DNA of 64,000 nucleotides, from the NCBI GenBank assembly GCA_963823245.1, contig CAWGKQ010000008.1, positions 496,001 through 560,000 on the forward strand, in the 5' to 3' direction. A model generated the notes under the pieces. It ran no database searches and had not been told where the DNA came from. It saw only the letters and a list, made by a program, of their open reading frames with translations. Position numbers and translations under genes: made by a program. Of the stretch, positions 9,602 to 18,982 are shown piece by piece; position 1 is the stretch's first letter; every line of letters starts with the position of its first letter. This DNA comes from JAWVFM01 sp963823245. Lineage in GTDB: Bacteria; Actinomycetota; Thermoleophilia; Solirubrobacterales; 70-9.

Positions 9602-10949
9602 GAAGCGCTCGCGCGGTCAGCACGGCGACCTGACGCGTCTCCGAGGCGAGCTTGAAGTCCTCGGAGACCGCCACGCCTGCCACCCATGCGACCACCTCGC
9701 CGGCGACAACCACCGGGAGCTCGCGCCGGGCGGACCGTGGGACGCCGCTGTCGGTGAACAGGTCCTGAAGCGACTTCGTGCCGCTCATCCCCAACGGCCT
9801 GATGCGATCTCCCTCGCGCCATGTGCGGACCTCGAGCTCGCTGCCGAGCGCGCCGGCATCGAGCGTGGCGAGGTCGGGCCCGGCCGGCTCGACCGGCATC
9901 GGGTGGAGCTCCGCGCGCACCTCCCAGCGGCCGATCCGGCAGGTGCCGGGAAGCGCCAGGCGCGTGGGCTCGGGCGCGGCGTCGGCGGGGCTCTCTGTCT
10001 CGAAGTGGACCGTGCCCGTCTCGCACACGGCCCGCACTCCCCCACCGAGCTCCACCGTCCCGCCCGCCGGCGAGCGCGCGAGGCGGACGATCTCGGCGGC
10101 CCGGGCGCGCCCAAGGGCCACGCTTCGCCCGGCGGCCCGCTCCGCGAGAGCGCGAAGTGCGAGGCGGCGAAGGGCCGGGTCGAGCTCGGCCAGCGCGGCG
10201 GCGCCGATCGCCGACGAGCCGGCGGGGGCGCCGGCGGCCTCGAGCTCCGCGAGAACGAGGCGATCGAGAAGCTCGGCCTCCTCGAGGAGCTCTGCGTGGG
10301 TCTCCGCGAGGTTCGCCTCCGCGGCGCCGAGCTCGGCAAGGACGGGCAGCACCTCGTGGCGGATGCGGTTGCGAGCGAAGGCCGGATCGAGGTTGGTGGG
10401 GTCGTCCTCGAACGGGAGCCCGGCGGCGATCGCCAGCTCGCGAAGCGCCGTGCGGGAGCGGCCGAGCAGCGGGCGGACCACCCGCCCGTGCCGCGGCTGC
10501 ATTCCGCGCAGCGCGCGAGCGCCAGGCGACGCAGCGAGGCGGTAGAGGAGTGTCTCGGCGAGGTCGGTCCGCGTGTGCCCGGTGACGATCACGCTCGCGC
10601 CGGTGCGATCCCGCAGACGCTCGGCCGCCTCGTAGCGCGCCTGGCGCGCGGCCGCCTGAAGGTTCCCCTGCAGATGCTTCGGGCGTTCGACGTGGAGGTC
10701 GATTCGCAGGCGGCCGCACAGCTCCCGGCAGGTCTTCTCGTCGCGGTCGGCGTCAGGACGCAGCCGGTAGTTGACGTGCAGGACGTGCACGCTCTCGGGC
10801 CCGAGCAGACGGGCGAGACCCGCCGCGGCGCACGCGGAGTCGGGCCCACCGGAGGCCATGACGACGACGGATGACGTCGGCTCGACGAGTCCGCTCTCGC
10901 GAACCGCTGCCGCAAGTGCGTCGAGCGCCTCCTCCTTGCCTCGAGCCAT
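9588..10949 (-). CDS. tilS: tRNA(Ile)-lysidine synthase
   Basis: Adds lysine to C34 of tRNA-Ile (CAU) so that it decodes AUA. The N-terminal PP-loop ATPase motif MASGGPDSACAA is at residues 30-42, with VIVTGHTRTDLAETLLYRL and FEDDPTNLDPAFARNRIRHEVLP downstream. The C-terminal TilS domain includes IRPLGMSGTKSLQDLFTDSG. 453 residues, full length. First gene of the tilS-hpt-ftsH block. Confidence 0.95.
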   Translation of the reverse strand: MARGKEEALDALAAAVRESGLVEPTSSVVVMASGGPDSACAAAGLARLLGPESVHVLHVNYRLRPDADRDEKTCRELCGRLRIDLHVERPKHLQGNLQAAARQARYEAAERLRDRTGASVIVTGHTRTDLAETLLYRLAASPGARALRGMQPRHGRVVRPLLGRSRTALRELAIAAGLPFEDDPTNLDPAFARNRIRHEVLPVLAELGAAEANLAETHAELLEEAELLDRLVLAELEAAGAPAGSSAIGAAALAELDPALRRLALRALAERAAGRSVALGRARAAEIVRLARSPAGGTVELGGGVRAVCETGTVHFETESPADAAPEPTRLALPGTCRIGRWEVRAELHPMPVEPAGPDLATLDAGALGSELEVRTWREGDRIRPLGMSGTKSLQDLFTDSGVPRSARRELPVVVAGEVVAWVAGVAVSEDFKLASETRQVAVLTARALHDRA

Positions 10950-10999
10950 TTGCGCGCGATCTTACGGCCAGCGTCGTACGGCTTTTCGGGCGGCGCCGG

Positions 11000-12232
11000 C
11001 TAGCTGGACTCCTCGCCCTCCACCTGAGCCTCGTCGGCGTCCTCGACGCTGCGGGCTCGCGCGACGAACAGATCCACCGGGGCGGGAAACCCGGGCAGCT
11101 CGACCTCGCCGATGGGGGCGAAGTCGAGGTAGCCCGTCTCGCCGACCGCATCCACGACGGCTGCGGTGGTCAGGACCTCGCCGCCGAGCGCCCGGTTCAC
11201 GACGCGATGCGCGAGGTTGACGTCGCCGCCGAAGTAATCGCCGTCGCGGTACACGGCGCGCCCCCAATGGATCCCGACGCGAGGCTGCGGGCGATCGGGG
11301 AACAGGGCGAGAAAGCCCACCGCCCACTCGGTGAGCGTCTCGGGGTCGGGAGAGACGATCATCACCTCGTCGCCGATCGTCTTCACGATCACCGCCTCCG
11401 ACGGCAGTGTCGCCTCCACCGCCTCGACGAAGCGCTCGACCATGTCGAGCGCCTCCTCGTCACCCTCCTCCTCCGTGTAGCGAGTGAACCCCGTGAGGTC
11501 GACGAAGCAGAAGGCCATCTGAATCCGGCCTAGCTGCCTCGCGCCGCCGAGCTCCGCCTCCATGTGCCCGATCACGTCCTGCTCGATGTAGAAGCGGAGG
11601 TAGCGCTTGTGGATGTACTCCATGAGGGGCGTGCTCATCGGCAGGAGTCCCCGGACGAGCCCCTCCATCTGCTCGGCCATCTCGAGCGCGGGCACGCCCT
11701 CGCGGATCAGCGGCTCGTGCACGTAGATGTGGAAGAGGCGCACCTCCGCCTCAGCGATCTTGCGAATCGACTGGGCGTAGACCCGGGTGAGCTGGAGCAG
11801 CGCGACAAGCGGAAAGCCCGAATCGAGCACGCCCGCCATTGTCTTCATCGCCTCGATGTCCTGGTCGGTGAGGCGGCGCTCGAGCGCCGTCGGCGTTCCC
11901 AGCAGCGACATCAGGCGCTCGATGAGGGCTTCTTCGAGGCCGGTCTCCGCCGAGGCTTCAGCGGGCGCGTGCGTGCGCCCCGGCTCCGGCAGGAGGTCCT
12001 CGACGTAGCCGAAGGCGAGTCGGCCCTCACGAACCGCCCGGCGGAGCTCCTCGAGCGAGTGCCCCCTCTCCCGCAGCCGCACCACCACTCGCGCCTGGGC
12101 CGCGGCCGAGCGGGTCCAGCGGCCGTCCCTCAGCGGGATGATCTTCGACGCCACCCAGCGCTGAAGCGTGGAGGGCGAGACGCCGGCGAGCTCCGCAGCC
12201 TCGCCCGTGGAGATCGTCGCCTCGGGGGCCAC
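11000..12232 (-). CDS. Class III nucleotide cyclase with N-terminal MerR-type HTH
   Basis: About residues 10-70 form a MerR-like helix-turn-helix (ISTGEAAELAGVSPSTLQRW). A middle helical region of unknown role follows, then a C-terminal adenylate/guanylate cyclase domain with the metal-binding Asp in FCFVDLTGFTRYT, KTIGDEVM, and the Asn/Arg pair in VNLAHRVVNRAL. The GTG at 12232 was chosen because TAAGGAT lies about 8 bases upstream; a longer ATG form from 12385 would be translated across a strong hairpin. The fusion suggests a DNA-binding protein controlled by, or producing, a cyclic nucleotide. No membrane segment. Confidence 0.8.
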   Translation of the reverse strand: MAPEATISTGEAAELAGVSPSTLQRWVASKIIPLRDGRWTRSAAAQARVVVRLRERGHSLEELRRAVREGRLAFGYVEDLLPEPGRTHAPAEASAETGLEEALIERLMSLLGTPTALERRLTDQDIEAMKTMAGVLDSGFPLVALLQLTRVYAQSIRKIAEAEVRLFHIYVHEPLIREGVPALEMAEQMEGLVRGLLPMSTPLMEYIHKRYLRFYIEQDVIGHMEAELGGARQLGRIQMAFCFVDLTGFTRYTEEEGDEEALDMVERFVEAVEATLPSEAVIVKTIGDEVMIVSPDPETLTEWAVGFLALFPDRPQPRVGIHWGRAVYRDGDYFGGDVNLAHRVVNRALGGEVLTTAAVVDAVGETGYLDFAPIGEVELPGFPAPVDLFVARARSVEDADEAQVEGEESS

Positions 12233-12250
12233 GGAATCGATCCTTACAGA

Positions 12251-12280
12251 GAGCGACGGGGTCGCGCCACCCCGTCGCTC
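12251..12280 (-). terminator. Strong hairpin upstream of the HTH-cyclase
   Basis: GAGCGACGGGG and CCCCGTCGCTC form an 11-bp perfect stem around an 8-nt loop. It lies after the SCP2-like gene and just before the cyclase GTG start, so it may terminate the former or attenuate the latter. A second GCGGGC/GCCCGC hairpin follows at about 12282-12298. Confidence 0.5.
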
Positions 12281-12463
12281 GGCGGGCTTTCGGCCCGCGC
12301 CGTCGGCCTGCGGCGCCTCGTTGGGCGCCTCGCAAACCCGGCTCTCCGTCCCCAGTCGCCAGGGGGCCGAGAGCGTCGGGACCACTCCGGCCTCTTTCCG
12401 ATCTGCTGACCGCGGAGCCTACGCCGGTCGCAGCCCCGCGTCAAGTGAAGTGCGGGCCCGCGA

Positions 12464-12946
12464 TCAGTCGATCACGAGGTCCGGGAAGCGCTCCCGAACG
12501 AGGCGGCGATACGGCTCGATCAGGAACCGCATCGCGGGCACGTAGAGGAGCGCGGCACGGGCATCGCCCTCGCAGCGGACCCGGCCGCGAGCGATCGCGA
12601 TCGCGAGGCTCTCGCGCCCCTGGAGGTAGCGGTTGGCCGTCGCTGCGTCCATCCACATCCGCAGTCGCGGCTCCCAGTCGATGTCGTCGTCGAAGCTCCA
12701 GCGCAGCCTGCGGGACGGCTCGTCACTGGGCGCCAGGTTGAGTACGAGGGCCCGATCGGTGATCTCGATCCGCAGCCGCGGCGCTGCCGCGCGGACGAGC
12801 GTGCCGGCCGTCTCGTCGGCCTCGACGGCCTCGAGGACGTCCTCGAGCACCGCGCGCATCTCGGCGGCGGACCCTGCGCCTTTCGCGCTGCGGGCCGCGC
12901 CGGTCTTCGCCCGGCGCACACCCCGCCCGGGAGCCGTCGCCTCCAT
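12464..12946 (-). CDS. SCP2 sterol-carrier-like small protein
   Basis: A 160-residue cytoplasmic protein. A basic, Ala-rich N-terminus of 30 residues is followed by an SCP2-like alpha/beta domain: RLRIEITDRALVLNLAP, then MDAATANRYLQGRESLAIAIARGRVRCEGD. The last part is the usual hydrophobic-ligand-binding segment seen after a GRL-type helix. Function within the family ranges from lipid carriage to an accessory domain; no specific role can be assigned. It is followed by the HTH-cyclase and preceded by an acyltransferase on the same strand, which hints at lipid metabolism. Confidence 0.65.
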   Translation of the reverse strand: MEATAPGRGVRRAKTGAARSAKGAGSAAEMRAVLEDVLEAVEADETAGTLVRAAAPRLRIEITDRALVLNLAPSDEPSRRLRWSFDDDIDWEPRLRMWMDAATANRYLQGRESLAIAIARGRVRCEGDARAALLYVPAMRFLIEPYRRLVRERFPDLVID

Positions 12947-12999
12947 CGTGTGAACCCTACCCCCTGTGTGCGGTCTGTCACACGAGGGCGCGCAGGTCG

Positions 13000-13953
13000 C
13001 TACAGGAACGCCGAGCCGCGCTTCACCAGGTTCTCGTACACCTTCTCCTGGATCGTCTCCCGCACGTGCTCCGACAGGTCGAGCACCACCCGGCGGTCCT
13101 CCGCCGCCTCCGGGGGGTACTCGGAGATGTCGATCGGAGGGCAGAACTCGATCCGCCATCGCGAGGGCAGGGGGATCAGGCCCAGCGCCCCGAGCCAGGG
13201 GAACGTCGGCGTGATCGGGAAGAACGGGGCTCCGGTCGCGCGCGCCAGCGCGTCACTCTCGCCGAGCTTTGGATAGATCTCCTCGGCGCCGACCACGGCG
13301 ACGGGGACGATCGGCGCGCGCGTCCGCAGCGCCACCTCGACGAACCCGCCGCGCCCGAACCTCTGCAGGCGATACCGCTCCGAGAACGGCTTGCCGGTGC
13401 CCTTCACCCCCTCGGGAAACACCATCACGAGCTCGTCCTGGGAGAGGAGCCGCTCGGCATTGAACGGGCTCGCCGGCACGCCGCCGACCCGGCGCATGAA
13501 CACCGAGAGGACCGGGAGCTCGAACGCCCAGTTGAGCACCAGGAACCGCGGCCAGCGCGGAAGCGGGTGCTCCTTCATCATCGCGACGACCATCATCGAG
13601 GCGTCGAACGGGAAGATCGAGCCCGAGTGGTTGGCCACGAGCAGGGCGCGGCCGTGCGCCGGCACGTTGGCCGCCCCCTCCGTCTGAACCCGCCACCAGG
13701 CGCGGTAGACGAGCTCGGCGAACGGATAGACCGCCTCCGCGAACCCCTCGTCGAAGCCCCACTCGTCCTCGTGGTAGGAGCCGCGCATCCGCTGGATGAG
13801 GGTCTCGAGCGCCTCGCCGAAGCGCCCGGGCAGGGAGGCGCCCGCCTCCTCGGCGGCGCGCAACGGGTCGAGGCCGTCCTCGAGGCCAAGGCGAACGCGC
13901 CGCAGGAAATCGGCCATTGCCTCGGCGCCGGCGATGTCGACGGTCGGGCTCAT
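13000..13953 (-). CDS. PlsC-type lysophospholipid acyltransferase
   Basis: Transfers an acyl chain to a lysophospholipid or related acceptor at the inner membrane. The catalytic NHSGSIFPFD (a variant of NHxxxxD) is followed by FMRRVGGVPASPFNA and the substrate-binding VMVFPEGVKGTGKP. 317 residues. The C-terminal PPIDISEYPPEAAEDR is common to glycerol-phosphate acyltransferases of this group. Downstream of an epimerase and upstream of the SCP2-like gene; the three may form one lipid-related operon. Confidence 0.87.
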   Translation of the reverse strand: MSPTVDIAGAEAMADFLRRVRLGLEDGLDPLRAAEEAGASLPGRFGEALETLIQRMRGSYHEDEWGFDEGFAEAVYPFAELVYRAWWRVQTEGAANVPAHGRALLVANHSGSIFPFDASMMVVAMMKEHPLPRWPRFLVLNWAFELPVLSVFMRRVGGVPASPFNAERLLSQDELVMVFPEGVKGTGKPFSERYRLQRFGRGGFVEVALRTRAPIVPVAVVGAEEIYPKLGESDALARATGAPFFPITPTFPWLGALGLIPLPSRWRIEFCPPIDISEYPPEAAEDRRVVLDLSEHVRETIQEKVYENLVKRGSAFL

Positions 13954-13969
13954 GCGGGCATCGCGTCCC

Positions 13970-14993
13970 TCACGGCCCCATCCCCGCGAGCCTGCCGGCG
14001 AGGCTCCCGGCATGGATCGCCGGCCCGACGCGCCGCCCGCTCGTGCGGGCGACGAAGTCCTCGACCGCGCCGAGTGCGTCGTAGGCGGGCTCGAAGGCGA
14101 CCTCCTCTCGCAGCCGCCGGTTGTCAACCCCGCGCCCGAAGCGCAGGAGGCGCACTCCGTCGCCGTACAGGGCTCCGGCACCGAGCTCGCGGCCGAGGCG
14201 GCTGAGCGCGGGGCCGAAGAGCGGGTGCGGGATCGGCAGGGCCGGCCGGCGCGCGAGCCGCAGGAGCTTGGTGAGCGAGACCGCGCCGGTGGGCGCGACG
14301 TTGATGGGCCCCCGCACCTCGCTGCGGACGGCCGCCTCCAGCGCTCCGTGGGCGTCGTCGGCGTGAATGAGCTGGAGCCTCGGGTCGAAGCCGAGCTGTA
14401 CGGGGACGATCGGCAGCGTCAGGTAGCGAACGAGGGGCGAGTCGAGGTCGGCGCCGATCTCCGGCTGGTAGCGGAGCGTGCAGCAGGCCACCTCGGGGTG
14501 GCGGCGGGCGAAGTTGTCGAAGTACGCCTCGAGCTCCGAGGCGTCGCGCTGGAAGCGGGTTCGCAGCGGCAGCTTGCGAGCCATGGGCTCGGTGAAGAAC
14601 GAGGGCGCCGTGCCCTCGCACCCGTAGATCGCGGCCGTCGAGCGCACGACGATCCGCCGGAGGCTCGTCGTGCGTTCGCAGGCCGCGAGGAGCTGGAGGG
14701 TCCCGATGACGTTGATGTCGTGCAGGGCGCGAGCCGGCTTCCCGGGCGACGGATACCAGACGATGCCGCAGTGGGCCACGGCGTCGGGCTCGAGCCCGGG
14801 GAGCAGTCGCGCCAGGACGGGGCTTCGCAGATCGGCCTCGACGAACTCGGTGCGGTCGAGCTCGACCGGGGGCGGCGCCGAGTCGATGCCCGGCCACGAA
14901 CTCGACCGCCGGATCGCGCTCGAGCCGTCGGGCAAGCGCCGCCCCCCATCGGGTCGCGACCCCGGTGATGACCACCCGGCGCGGCGCCGCCAT
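13970..14993 (-). CDS. NAD-dependent epimerase/dehydratase (frameshifted)
   Basis: Short-chain dehydrogenase of the extended type. The Rossmann start VVITGVATRWGAALARRLE (variant of GxxGxxG) is read in one frame and the remainder, from IDSAPPPVELDRTEFVEAD, in another. Deleting one base of a GGG run near 14895 joins them into a protein of about 340 residues. It contains IVVRSTAAIYGCEG (Ser of the catalytic triad). In place of YxxxK it has a less canonical SELEAYFDNFARRHPE, so catalytic identity is uncertain. Substrate unknown. Confidence 0.75.
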
Positions 14994-14997
14994 AACC

Positions 14998-15309
14998 CTA
15001 ATCCTCTGGTTTACCCTTAGTTTTACCCTGCTCCCGCAGCAGGTCCTCCATCGAGCGGAGCCGGCGCTCAAGGAGCTCCAACCGGCGCCCGATCTCCTCC
15101 CGCGCCCGGGTTCCGCGGCGCCCGATCTCATCGCGAGCTCCCTGCCCGCGCCGGACGATCTCGTCGAGGGCCTCCGCGCGCCATCCCGACTCGAGCGCGG
15201 CCGAGCCGGCCCGCACCGGGCGCCCGGCGAGCTCGAGCGTGCGCTCGACGGCGGCGCGAAGGGCGTCGGGGAGGCCGCTGTCCTGTGCTCGCGGCTCGCC
15301 GGGCGTCAA
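14998..15309 (-). CDS. Small charged coiled-coil protein
   Basis: 103 residues, with a long Arg/Glu-rich helix (EALDEIVRRGQGARDEIGRR onward) and a basic C-terminus ending KTKGKPED. No catalytic motif or signal peptide. It overlaps the preceding small gene by 4 bases (ATGA), so the two are co-translated and probably interact. The amphipathic repeats resemble phasin or polyhydroxyalkanoate-granule proteins, but this is weak. Confidence 0.6.
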   Translation of the reverse strand: MTPGEPRAQDSGLPDALRAAVERTLELAGRPVRAGSAALESGWRAEALDEIVRRGQGARDEIGRRGTRAREEIGRRLELLERRLRSMEDLLREQGKTKGKPED

Positions 15310-15617
15310 GGCGCGGTGGTGAGCTGGGAGCGGAGGGCGGCGACGTCGTCGCTCAGCTCGTCGATGCGGTCCTCGATCGCCTCGAGCCGGTCGGAGACCG
15401 ACCGCAGGCGCCGGCCCAGCCGCTCGAGCTCGGCGCTCGAGGCGATGTTGAGGGCGCCCATGGCGCTGCGCTGCGCCTGGACGGCGCGCTCCCCCGCACC
15501 GAGCGCCGTGCTCACGGCCTGGTTGAAGACCGGGTTCTCGAGCAGCGCCTGCGCGAGGTCGCCAATCGCCTCCTCGCCGCGGTTTCGGATGCCCGCGTGC
15601 TCGGACTCGTCGCTCAC
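15306..15617 (-). CDS. Small coiled-coil protein, partner of the next gene
   Basis: 103 residues. An N-terminal ALLENPVFNQAVSTALGAGE segment is followed by a heptad-like coiled coil (SSAELERLGRRLRSVSDRLE onward, ending LSDDVAALRSQLTTAP). No membrane segment. Same size as its neighbour, with overlapping start and stop, suggesting a two-subunit helical assembly. Family not identified with certainty. Confidence 0.65.
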   Translation of the reverse strand: MSDESEHAGIRNRGEEAIGDLAQALLENPVFNQAVSTALGAGERAVQAQRSAMGALNIASSAELERLGRRLRSVSDRLEAIEDRIDELSDDVAALRSQLTTAP

Positions 15618-15870
15618 GGCCGGAAGGTTAGGGGATTAACTCGCCCCGTCAGCGGATAAAGGAGGAGAAGGACGCTGCCGATCCAATGCAGGGGTGCTCT
15701 CGCAGGGCGCCTACCTACGCATGACGACCACGATCTCGGATAGCTTTCGGGCCATCGCTTCCGGCTTGCACGCACGCGTGCCGAACGAGTAGCGTTCCGC
15801 CCCCCGTCCACGGGAGAGGGAGCGGGGTGGTTCAAGGGGTTTCGAGCCTCGAGGCGAGACCAGGGTCAGG
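15618..15870. promoter_or_regulatory. Divergent intergenic region (253 bp)
   Basis: Separates the minus-strand coiled-coil pair from the plus-strand cell-wall gene, so it should hold promoters for both. A GC-rich inverted stretch (CCGCCCCCCGTCCACGGG and following) is visible but nothing is decisive. I looked for the conserved pieces of a ydaO-type c-di-AMP riboswitch, often found before actinobacterial cell-wall hydrolases, and did not find them. Confidence 0.4.
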
Positions 15871-18800
15871 ATGAGACGCCACCTAACGATGATCGCGGCG
15901 CTGGCGGTTCTGGCAACCGTCGTCGTTGCTGCGGTCGCGAGCGCCGCCGACCCCGTCCAGGTCGGCCAGGGCGGCGTCCAGATCACTCTCCCGGGCGGTG
16001 GGACGCTGCCCCCCGTCGGCGCCCTTCCCCAGTGCTCGAACCTTGCCGACGACGACGGCAACGGCCTCGTCGACATGAACGACCCCGGCTGCTCCGGGCC
16101 GCTCGACACGAGCGAGTCCGGCGGCACGCCTGCCCCGCCCCCGACGGGGCCGACCGGCCCCACCGGCCCGACCGGCCCCACCGGGCCGACCGGCCCGACC
16201 GGCCCGACCGGCCCCACCGGCCCCACCGGTCCCACCGGTCCGGGCGGCAGCACCGGGTCGCCGGGCGGCGTCCCGGGCGGGGGTGGTGACGGCGGGGCGA
16301 GCGGAGGCGGCTCGTTCGGCCCCGGCGGCGGCTCCACGAGCCGGTCGTTCGGCGCGGCTCACGGCCTCGGCGGCAAGCACAAGCACCAGCGCAACAACTC
16401 CGGCGGCGTCGAGGCGAACCCCATGCAGCCGCCGCCGCCCGCGGACTTCGAGTGGCGTTCCGACCAATTCGAACCCCACCGTCACGATCGCCGGCGCTAC
16501 GCCGGCTCCGCTGGGTGTCCCGAACTTCGTCATCTCCCAGTTCACGATCCCCCCGTTCCTGCTCCCGATCTATCAGGCCTGCGGTACCGAGTACGGAATC
16601 CCCTGGAACGTGCTCGCCGGCATCAACAAGATCGAGACCGGCTTCGGGACCAACCTCAACGTCTCCACCGCCGGCGCGGTGGGGTGGATGCAGTTCCTGC
16701 CCTCGACCTGGAAGGCGTACGGCGTCGACGCCAACGGCGACGGGCAGGCGGACCCGTACAACCCCGTCGACGCGATCTGCGCCGCGGCGCGTTACCTGAA
16801 GGCAGCCGGCGGCGATAACGACATCCGCAAGGCCGTATTCGCTTACAACCACGCCTCCTGGTACGTCGACGAGGTGATGCTGTACGCGCGCCAGTACGGC
16901 AGCGTGCCGCAGGGCCTCCTGGGATCGCTCACCGGTCTCACCCAGGGCGACCGCTTCCCGGTCGCGGCGAACGCGCGCTATGCCGATGACATCGTCGACC
17001 GGCAGGCCGCCCAGCGGGCGAAGCCGCGCCAGGGCGTGACGGGGAACGTCGCCGACGTAGTCGCAAGCTCACCCACACGTCGAGGGATCGACATCTACTC
17101 CCACGCGGGGGCGCCGGTGGTCGCCGTCAACGACGGGACCATCAAGCAGATGGGGCACAGCAAGCGGCTCGGCAACTACATCGTTCTCGAGGACTCCTAC
17201 GGCAACCGGTTCATCTACGCGGAGCTCGGCTCGCTCGCGAAGGCCTACCCCGTGCCGAAGCAGCAGAAGCTGACCGCCGCCGACTTCAGGCTCGTGCGGC
17301 CCGGGCACGACTCCGTGCCGCAGGAGCCGGCGAGCGCCGGGACCCCGGGCCCGACGGCCACGAGCGCCAAGGGCACCGCCGCGAAGAAGGACGTCGCCAA
17401 GGCGGTGAAGGGCGGCGAGGCGAAGAAGGCGGCGAAGCAGGTCAAGCGGCCCGCGCCGGCCCATCCCGCGCCCAACCCGGCCGCCCAGGTCGAGCGCGCT
17501 GCCGCGAAGCCCGGGCCCACGAACACCGAGGATCTCCGGCCGCGGCTCTACGCGCTACCGAAGCGGACCCATGGCACCGGGGGCGGTGGCGTCACAGGGC
17601 AGCTCGACAACCTCCTGAAGCACCGGATGCTCGGCTACCACTCGGTGAAGGCCTACCTCGGGAACGTCCTCCACTTCGACAGCAAGACTATGCGCCTGCG
17701 CCCGCTCCGCGTCGGCTCCCGCGTGCCGGGCGGCACGGTGCTCGGCCGTATCGGCCAGACGCCCGGCAGCGCGCCGCACGTCAACTTCGCGATCCGCCCC
17801 ACCGGCGCCGGCGCCCCGAAGATCGACCCCAAGCCGATCCTCGACGGCTGGAAGCTCCTGGAGGACACGGCCATCTACCGCGCCGCCGGGAAGGACCCGT
17901 TCAACCCGCACGCCAGCATCACCCAGGCGCTCCTCGCCTCGAAGCAGCAGCTCGAGCGGCAGGTGCTCTCGGACCCGCGGCTCGAGATCTACCAGTGCGG
18001 CCGCAACGACATCAGCACGGGACAGGTCGACCAGCGGGTGCTCTCGGGCATGGAGTACCTCGCCGACAACGGCTACCGCCTGACCATCACCTCGCTCAAG
18101 TGCGGCAGCTCGAAGAAGAGCCTCGCCAAGGTCGGGCGCCCAGAAGGGCGACAAGACCGGCAGCTCGATGGAGATCTCCGCAATCGACGGCGTTCCGGTG
18201 GCGGGCCACAGCGGGCAGGGCTCGCTTACGGAATCGGTCGTCAAGACCGCCCTGCAGCTCCAGGGCGTCATGGCGCCGGAGGAGGTCATCTCGCCGGAGA
18301 ACCTGCCCGGCCCGGTTAGCTTCTCGCTGCCGGACTACGAGGACAGGATCCACATCGGCTTCCTGCCGCTCTCGGGTTCGGGCTACCAGTTCCCGTTCCT
18401 CTCGTACACCTGGGGCCGCACCGACATGGGCGTCGACTTCACCGGCAACGGGCCCGATCAACGCAATCGGGAACGCGAAGATCCTGCGGCTCGGCGCTCC
18501 CGGCTGGCCGAACGGCGGCGCGGGGCCGGCCGGGCAGGGCGTCCTCTACAAGCTTCTCGACGGTCCGAAGGCCGGTCAGCATCATCTACGTCTACGAGGG
18601 CGTGGTCCCGACGGTGGAGCCCGGTCAAACCGTCGTGGCCGGCCAGCGCATCGCAACGTTCTACCCCGGCAGCTCGATGGAGATCGGCTGGGCCGACGCG
18701 GCCGGACGGCCCCTCGCGGCCCCCGTCTACTCCGAGGGCGACGTGACGAAGTGGGGCAGCGACTTCCGTGACTTCCTCGAGGGCCTCGGCGGTGGCCCGG

Positions 18801-18964
18801 GCAAGGTCGGGCGCCAGTTCAACCAGCTCCTGCGACCGGGGCAGTGGAAGGACCTGATCGGCCGTATCGGAAGCCTCCAGCAGCCGAGCGTCGCGACGGA
18901 GCCGTCCAAGTACGCCGTGAAGACCCACCACAACGGGTCGCTCAAGGGCTCGGCGCACCACTAG
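15871..18964 (+). CDS. Secreted lytic transglycosylase with two degenerate M23-like domains (four frameshifts)
   Basis: About 1,030 residues once four single-base shifts (near 16460, 18135, 18455 and 18585) are bridged. Order: signal peptide MRRHLTMIAALAVLATVVVA; a thrombospondin-3-like DDDGNGLVDMNDPGC; a Pro-Thr-Gly tract; an SLT/MltB-like domain with NKIETGFGTN (catalytic Glu) and AVGWMQFLPSTW; an M23-like domain (GIDIYSHAGAPVVAVNDGTI); a Lys/Ala/Pro linker; and a second M23-like part ending in YVYEGVVPTVEPGQTVVAGQ. The M23 metal ligands look lost: Arg replaces the first His (RRGID) and YAEL replaces YAHL. A peptidoglycan-remodelling enzyme in which the M23 parts probably bind rather than cut. 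Confidence 0.82.
16141..16239 (+). repeat. Eleven tandem Pro-Thr-Gly codon repeats
   Basis: Eleven consecutive 9-base units encode PTG, giving a collagen-like Gly-X-Y register, with synonymous changes between units (CCG/CCC, GGC/GGG/GGT). The tract lies between the signal-peptide region and the transglycosylase domain and probably acts as an extended wall-spanning linker. Tandem repeats of this kind are prone to length variation. Confidence 0.9.
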
Positions 18965-18982
18965 GCCTCGGGTCCCGCCACG

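Noticed and set aside
15618..15870. c-di-AMP (ydaO-type) riboswitch before the cell-wall hydrolase
   Set aside because: The conserved GGGG/AACC and terminal pairing pieces could not be found.
16141..16239. Short regularly spaced repeats resembling a CRISPR or minisatellite
   Set aside because: Units are 9 bases, in frame, encode Pro-Thr-Gly and have no spacers; it is a coding repeat.
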